DNA of 10,257 nt from an uncultured Collinsella sp. (GTDB taxonomy: Bacteria > Actinomycetota > Coriobacteriia > Coriobacteriales > Coriobacteriaceae), in assembly GCA_900554255.1 (NCBI GenBank), contig USGN01000031.1:1-10257 (forward strand), given 5' to 3'. A program made the translations under genes and the position numbers. A model generated the notes under the pieces. It was given only the letters and a program-made list of their open reading frames with translations, had not been told where the DNA came from and searched no databases. Below are positions 6,853 to 10,257 of this stretch, piece by piece (position 1 is the first letter of the stretch; the number at the start of each line of letters is the position of its first letter).

Positions 6853-8385
6853 CGCATCGACCACGCGGAGCAGATATGCCACGCGCGTTGCGGCCGTGCA
6901 CTTAAAACGCTCGTCCGCGCGAACTCCGGCGACCCACACCACGGCACCCCCCGGCGCCGTCCTCACCATGGGCACGCCGGCGCGCTCGGAAACGGGAATG
7001 CGAGCCTCGCCTAGCAAATCGGATACTTTCTTGCTTCGGCCACTCATCCCTAACGGGCACATCACGTCTCCCGGCGCGGGACCGTCCACCCACAGGCGCG
7101 CCAATCGCGCCTCGGCAGGGATCTCGCCACGCGAGCCCGCCAGGATCCGCTCACTATCGCTGTCGGCAAAACCCAGGGCAGCCGCGTCTACCAAAGCTGT
7201 CACTTCCCCGGCAGCCGCAAGCTCACGGGCGCGGCGCACGATATCGCATCCCGGCTCAACAGCCATCGGTTCTGTGACCAGCATACGTCCCCCGCCCAAC
7301 GGCAAACGACCGGGTACGGTAACCCAGTCCGCGACCAGGCCCTCGCGAGCCGCCGGCGCCTTAAACGCCAGCATGCCAAACTCAATGCGTGCGTCAATCC
7401 CCGCCGGAAGCGTGACCGAGCCGGTGCCCTCGGCAACGCAGGAAAGGACTCGCTCCACATGTCGCATCTCGGGACGAGCGTCCGGATCGATGCGCTTAAT
7501 CGCCAGTCGCACGATGCGCCGCGCGATTACCACCTCAGCCGCAGCCAGGCGCCTGGCATCGAGCACCAGTGCGCCCGCTGCCTCTTTGCGCAAACAGCTT
7601 CGAAACGCCTGTGCCGAAAGCTGAGACAAAAACGCGTCCTCATCGCCTAAGATCTCGCAGGCGGCGCCAATCGTCTTGCAGACGCTCGCGTTGCGCTGCG
7701 CCACCACTGGCATTACTCGATGGCGCACGTAGTTTCGCAGATACGAGATATCCTCATTGCTCTCGTCTTCACGCCACGGCTGACCATGTACCTGTAGATA
7801 GCCCACGAGCTCGCCATGAGTTAGGTCGAGCAAGGGACGTACCACGATATTCCTCCGGCGAGGAATGCTCGATAGGCCAGCGGGCCCCGAACCCTTAATC
7901 GCGTTCATCAAAAACGTTTCCGCGCGATCCGAAGACGTGTGCGCGGTGCAGATACGAGCCGCCGTTCGCGGTGCCCCCGTCTGGGCGCAGAGCTCGCGAA
8001 CATACCTCCGCGCCGCGGCATAGCGCACTTCGCGGGCCGCGGCCTCAATATTGCCCGACTCCCCATCAAAATAAGCGTGCTCCACGCACAGCGGTAAACC
8101 ATATTTCGCGCAGAGCTCACGCACAAAGGCCTCGTCGCCATCGGACGCCTTGCCGCGCAGATGATGGTTTACATGCAGCACATGCAGGCGCTCGCGAGCA
8201 ATGGGGGCAACACCGCGCCCGTCTTGGATATCCAGCTTTGATGTGCACGCCATAAGAAGCAGTGCCGTCGAGTCCGCGCCGCCTGATACCATGAGCACGA
8301 CAGGAGCAGCCTGCTGCCTCGTTCGGGTCTCATCGACTGCCCCGGGCACGGCATGGTGTCCGTAATGCTGTGATACCGTAGGCAT
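6847..8385 (-). CDS. tilS: tRNA(Ile)-lysidine synthetase
   Basis: Essential tRNA-modifying enzyme: ligates lysine to C34 of the CAU anticodon of tRNA-Ile2 using ATP, so the tRNA reads AUA and accepts isoleucine. The 512-residue protein has the PP-loop SGGADS (34-39), HVNHHLRG at 71-78, EAAAREVRYA near 114, CTAHTSSDRAET near 147, RPLLDLTHGEL near 183, WREDESN followed by RNYVRHRVMP near 204-226, and a C-terminal substrate-binding region ending in FKCTAATRVAYLLR. Length is typical for two-domain TilS plus a C-terminal domain. The usual HHxDD segment reads HTSSD, a mild variant. The ATG at 8385 is supported by GAGGAGG about six bases upstream. It is divergent from the nuclease gene with 48 bases between starts and heads the tilS-hpt-ftsH block; no terminator with a U-run separates it from hpt. 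Confidence 0.94.
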   Translation of the reverse strand: MPTVSQHYGHHAVPGAVDETRTRQQAAPVVLMVSGGADSTALLLMACTSKLDIQDGRGVAPIARERLHVLHVNHHLRGKASDGDEAFVRELCAKYGLPLCVEHAYFDGESGNIEAAAREVRYAAARRYVRELCAQTGAPRTAARICTAHTSSDRAETFLMNAIKGSGPAGLSSIPRRRNIVVRPLLDLTHGELVGYLQVHGQPWREDESNEDISYLRNYVRHRVMPVVAQRNASVCKTIGAACEILGDEDAFLSQLSAQAFRSCLRKEAAGALVLDARRLAAAEVVIARRIVRLAIKRIDPDARPEMRHVERVLSCVAEGTGSVTLPAGIDARIEFGMLAFKAPAAREGLVADWVTVPGRLPLGGGRMLVTEPMAVEPGCDIVRRARELAAAGEVTALVDAAALGFADSDSERILAGSRGEIPAEARLARLWVDGPAPGDVMCPLGMSGRSKKVSDLLGEARIPVSERAGVPMVRTAPGGAVVWVAGVRADERFKCTAATRVAYLLRVVDAE

Positions 8386-8413
8386 TTGCTTCCTCCTCTA
8401 TTCGTCCGCACCC

Positions 8414-8419
8414 ATTGTA
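8414..8419 (-). promoter_or_regulatory. Candidate -10 box for tilS in the divergent start region
   Basis: TACAAT on the minus strand ends 28 bases before the tilS ATG. The matching -35 would fall around 8437-8442, inside the divergent gene's first codons, and shows no good hexamer. The plus-strand promoter of the divergent gene must overlap tilS or this 48-base gap; I cannot place it. Confidence 0.4.
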
Positions 8420-8433
8420 TCCTTTGGAATCTT

Positions 8434-9243
8434 ATGTCTCGTCTGCACCTTCATATCCTTGGCAGCGGCTCAAAAGGCAACTGCGCGCTCATCGAAGGCC
8501 CCCGGGGGCTCATCATGATTGACGACGGTCTTTCTCGCCGCGAGACATTAAAGCGCATGGCAGAACTGGGACTCTCGGCAGACAACGTCTCGGCTCTTCT
8601 CATTACTCATGAGCATAGCGATCACATCAAGGGTCTCGATGTCTGGTGCAAGCACTGGCACGGTCACCTCTTTGCCAGCAGGGGCACACTTTCGAGCAAA
8701 GAAAATCTTTCGCATCTGCCTGTCGAGGAATTCGATCCCGGTGACACCCTATCCATTGCCGGCATCCACGTGCAAACCTACTCAACATCACACGATGTCA
8801 TAAATCCAATCGGCTTTCGATTCGACGCCCTCGATGATTCCATCGGCTTTGCTACCGACACCGGAGAGCTATCGAGCCAAGCCATGAACACCCTCAAAGA
8901 TTGTCGAGTCCTCGCGCTCGAAAGCAACCACGATGTGACCATGCTGCGCGAGGGAGAATATCCCCGCTTTCTTCAGGAGCGCATCCTGTCTGCAAGGGGA
9001 CACCTCTCCAACGGCCAAGCCGCCGAAGCCGCGCGCGAACTTGTTACCGATCGCACCGAACAGCTCATTGCCATGCATATCAGCCAAGATAACAATCGCC
9101 CGAGTCTTACCGTCAAAAGCTATGCCAAAGCTCTAGCCGCAACCCTGGATGACGAGCTCGGCAGCTCCGCCACCCTTCTCCAAGGATCGCGAAAACTCTC
9201 GATACGCCCCGCAAGCCAGTATCGGCCAGCAACCATTCAATAG
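8434..9243 (+). CDS. yycJ: Metallo-beta-lactamase-fold nuclease, YycJ/WalJ family
   Basis: A 269-residue metallo-beta-lactamase-fold hydrolase. The fold motif HEHSDH (His59, His61, Asp63, His64) is intact, with further ligand candidates His120, Asp142 (ATDTG), His190 (RGHLSN) and His215 (AMHIS). The N-terminal LHILGSGSKGNCALIE and the stretch LALESNHDVTMLREGEYP near 160-177 are close to YycJ of Bacillus, where the product is linked to DNA repair and has nuclease activity. In Firmicutes yycJ sits in the walRK operon; here no two-component genes adjoin it. The ATG at 8434 is chosen because the family's conserved sequence starts at once after it; the ribosome-binding site is weak (GGAA, five bases away). 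A frame opening at 8386 (TTG) adds residues that do not look conserved. It ends at a bidirectional terminator. Confidence 0.92.
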   Translation: MSRLHLHILGSGSKGNCALIEGPRGLIMIDDGLSRRETLKRMAELGLSADNVSALLITHEHSDHIKGLDVWCKHWHGHLFASRGTLSSKENLSHLPVEEFDPGDTLSIAGIHVQTYSTSHDVINPIGFRFDALDDSIGFATDTGELSSQAMNTLKDCRVLALESNHDVTMLREGEYPRFLQERILSARGHLSNGQAAEAARELVTDRTEQLIAMHISQDNNRPSLTVKSYAKALAATLDDELGSSATLLQGSRKLSIRPASQYRPATIQ

Positions 9244-9257
9244 ACTGTCCTAAACAG

Positions 9258-9293
9258 CAAAAGGGGCCGGGAATCGCTTCCCAGCCCCTTTTG
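9258..9293. terminator. Shared bidirectional terminator between yycJ and hsp20
   Basis: Arms CAAAAGGGGC (9258-9267) and GCCCCTTTTG (9284-9293) pair fully, then after one mismatch GGGAA/TTCCC closes on a TCGC loop. The T-run lies in the right arm and beyond (CCCCTTTTGTTATCTTTT) on the plus strand, and as CCCCTTTTGC on the minus strand, so both convergent genes can end here. Confidence 0.92.
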
Positions 9294-9325
9294 TTATCTT
9301 TTAATAGCGCAGAACACCAACGAAG

Positions 9326-9757
9326 TTAATCGATGGAGATCTTCGTAACGTTCTTCTTCTCGACGATCTTGGGAACCGTAACGGTCAGGATGCCGTCAAC
9401 GTACTTAGCCGAGAGGCCCTCGCTCGAAGCGTCCTTAAGATACACGCCACGGGTCGCGCTGTACGAGCTGAACTCCTTCTGCAGGAAGTTCTTGCCCTCG
9501 TTCTCCTCGTCTTCCTCGACATTCACGCTAATGGACAGACGGCCCTCGTTAAGCTCGACATCGATATCGTCCTTGGCGACGCCGGTCAGATACGCCTTGA
9601 CCTCATAGCCATCGCCCTTATCCTCAACGTCAACGGGGAACGCCTTAGAGGCAATCGAGCTGTTCGCTAGGTCGCTCATATCATCAAACAGATCGAACAG
9701 CGAGCTTGCAGAGGGACGAACGCCAAAAACCGAACGATAAGGAACCATGCTTGCCAT
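9326..9757 (-). CDS. hsp20: Small heat-shock protein, Hsp20/alpha-crystallin family
   Basis: ATP-independent holdase chaperone of 143 residues that binds unfolding proteins as an oligomer in the cytoplasm. The N-terminal arm (1-37) includes FDLFDDM. The alpha-crystallin domain spans about 38-131: FPVDVEDKGDGYEVKAYLTG opens it, DIDVELNEGRLSISV follows, and YVDGILTVTVPK is the family's closing strand with the G-I-L signature. The short C-terminal tail carries the I-x-I oligomerisation motif (ISI, 140-142). The ATG at 9757 has AAAGGAG eight bases upstream; a frame opening at 9847 would read through the leader and promoter. Long leader, AT-rich upstream region and possible operator repeats suggest stress control. 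No CIRCE or HAIR operator was found. Confidence 0.94.
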   Translation of the reverse strand: MASMVPYRSVFGVRPSASSLFDLFDDMSDLANSSIASKAFPVDVEDKGDGYEVKAYLTGVAKDDIDVELNEGRLSISVNVEEDEENEGKNFLQKEFSSYSATRGVYLKDASSEGLSAKYVDGILTVTVPKIVEKKNVTKISID

Positions 9758-9766
9758 GTTTACCAC

Positions 9767-9778
9767 TCCTTTATAGGA
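9767..9778 (-). promoter_or_regulatory. Possible hairpin masking the hsp20 ribosome-binding site
   Basis: In the hsp20 leader TCCT and AGGA pair around an ATAA loop, and the AGGA is the core of the Shine-Dalgarno. A competing pairing, ACTC with GAGT, would also cover it. Such weak stems can act as RNA thermometers, but four-base pairings are common by chance. Confidence 0.25.
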
Positions 9779-9818
9779 CTGCCGAGTCATCCTCCAGGTG
9801 ACTGGGACTTCTTTTGAC

Positions 9819-9863
9819 GCTCTTATATATGCCCACCCAGTGCTCATATATACATCGACTATA
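9819..9863 (-). promoter_or_regulatory. AT-rich hsp20 promoter region with direct repeats
   Basis: Plus-strand GCTCTTATATATGC (from 9819) and GCTCATATATAC (from 9842) are imperfect direct repeats 23 bases apart. On the minus strand several -10 candidates are present: TATAAG (9822-9827), TATATA (9848-9853) and TATAGT (9858-9863). None has a convincing -35, so the start of transcription is uncertain; the leader would be about 60-95 bases. Confidence 0.4.
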
Positions 9864-9870
9864 AAGTTAA

Positions 9871-9883
9871 GGTTCTTTGAACC
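9871..9883. promoter_or_regulatory. Small palindrome between divergent hsp20 and the edge gene
   Basis: GGTTCTTTGAACC has exact five-base arms around TTT. It lies about 114 bases upstream of the hsp20 ATG and 93 bases before the ATG at 9976, a place where a regulator serving either gene could bind. It is short enough to be chance. Confidence 0.25.
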
Positions 9884-9930
9884 AGAGCTTAAATACCGAG
9901 TATGTCCCCAGCTACAAATAACAAGGGGCT

Positions 9931-9936
9931 TACAAT
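9931..9936 (+). promoter_or_regulatory. Candidate -10 box of the right-edge gene
   Basis: TACAAT ends 39 bases before the ATG at 9976. No -35 is visible at 16-18 bases. The same bases also overlap the start codon of a possible ten-codon ORF (9935-9967), so the reading is ambiguous. Confidence 0.35.
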
Positions 9937-9975
9937 GAGCGCGTACACGTTGTTGGTAACGAGCTAAAGGGCATC

Positions 9976-10257
9976 ATGGACGACCAAAACCAGAACAATA
10001 TGTTTATGCCGACGCAGGGGGAAGATACTTCCACGCAGCCGCCACGGTTCCATCGCCCCCACATCTCGCAAGAGCCCATTAATGATCCGGAGCCCGAGTA
10101 TGTGACGAGAAATCGATATCAAACGCTCGAGGATGCCCAAACGGGACGTAAGCATGTGGGCGTCGCATCGGGCGATCCCGTATATCTAAAAGATGCACCG
10201 TTATCAAAAAACAGCGCAATCAATGACGACCCGACGAAAGCGCCCATAACTCGGCAG
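9976..10257 (+). CDS. Unrecognised hydrophilic protein, N-terminal part only
   Basis: An open frame of 94 codons runs off the right edge. AAAGGG lies four bases before the ATG, which supports the start. The visible part begins MDDQNQNNMFMP and is polar and Pro/Asp/Gln-rich, with eleven prolines, no Cys and no Trp, so it is probably disordered. There is no signal peptide and no membrane helix in this part. Such tails are often the cytoplasmic lead-in of an actinobacterial membrane or regulatory protein, but that is a guess; I do not recognise the family. It is divergent from hsp20 across 218 bases. Confidence 0.7.
   Translation, partial: MDDQNQNNMFMPTQGEDTSTQPPRFHRPHISQEPINDPEPEYVTRNRYQTLEDAQTGRKHVGVASGDPVYLKDAPLSKNSAINDDPTKAPITRQ

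Noticed and set aside
8766..8781. Second parS-like match around CCACGTG
   Set aside because: Only the core matches, the outer bases do not, and it lies inside the yycJ coding region.
9820..9846. CIRCE (HrcA) operator before hsp20
   Set aside because: CAGTGCTCA at 9838-9846 resembles one arm (7 of 9), but the matching arm nine bases away is absent.
9758..9847. Upstream extension of Hsp20 to 9847
   Set aside because: It would cover the leader and the AT-rich promoter region. The ATG at 9757 has a good Shine-Dalgarno and gives normal family length.

Overview
The window looks like an ordinary chromosomal stretch from a GC-rich Gram-positive bacterium. It is most likely an actinobacterium of the Coriobacteriia, with Collinsella or a close relative as the best guess. 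The guess rests on the GC-rich, C-ending codons, the purine-rich Shine-Dalgarno sites, the tilS-hpt-ftsH block, and protein variants such as an RlmD with a long basic N-terminal tail. No similarity search was possible, so the genus is inference. There is no phage, IS element, CRISPR array, tRNA or rRNA here.

Layout from left to right. A TrmA/RumA-family RNA uracil-C5 methyltransferase (141-1589, +) converges on a YcdX-type PHP-domain metallophosphatase (1668-2489, -), and the two share a strong hairpin terminator. Next on the minus strand is a class I/II PLP-dependent aminotransferase (2655-3839). The 165-base gap between it and the phosphatase gene holds a candidate promoter, a hairpin, and a 16-base sequence matching 14 of 16 positions of the chromosomal parS consensus. 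Upstream of the aminotransferase is an almost perfect 62-base palindrome (25-base arms), directly abutting the ftsH terminator.

The core is a minus-strand block, tilS (6847-8385) - hpt (6151-6699) - ftsH (4011-6149): tRNA-Ile2 lysidine synthetase, hypoxanthine phosphoribosyltransferase and the membrane AAA+ zinc protease. This order is widely conserved in Gram-positive bacteria. hpt and ftsH are separated by one base. The tilS-hpt gap carries a candidate internal promoter overlaid by a 31-base inverted repeat. Divergent from tilS, with only 48 bases between the start codons, is a YycJ/WalJ-type metallo-beta-lactamase-fold nuclease (8434-9243, +). It converges on a small heat-shock protein gene (9326-9757, -), again with a shared bidirectional terminator. 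The AT-rich 218-base region upstream of hsp20 has direct repeats, a small palindrome and a hairpin that would cover the hsp20 ribosome-binding site. At the right edge an unrecognised hydrophilic protein begins (9976, +) and runs out of the window.

Functionally this is housekeeping: rRNA/tRNA modification, purine salvage, protein quality control (FtsH, Hsp20), DNA repair and amino-acid metabolism. No gene-free stretch exceeds 300 bases. The most interesting signals are non-coding: the parS-like site, the long palindrome, the operator-like repeat before hpt and the hsp20 leader. I see no clear evidence of a new multi-gene system.
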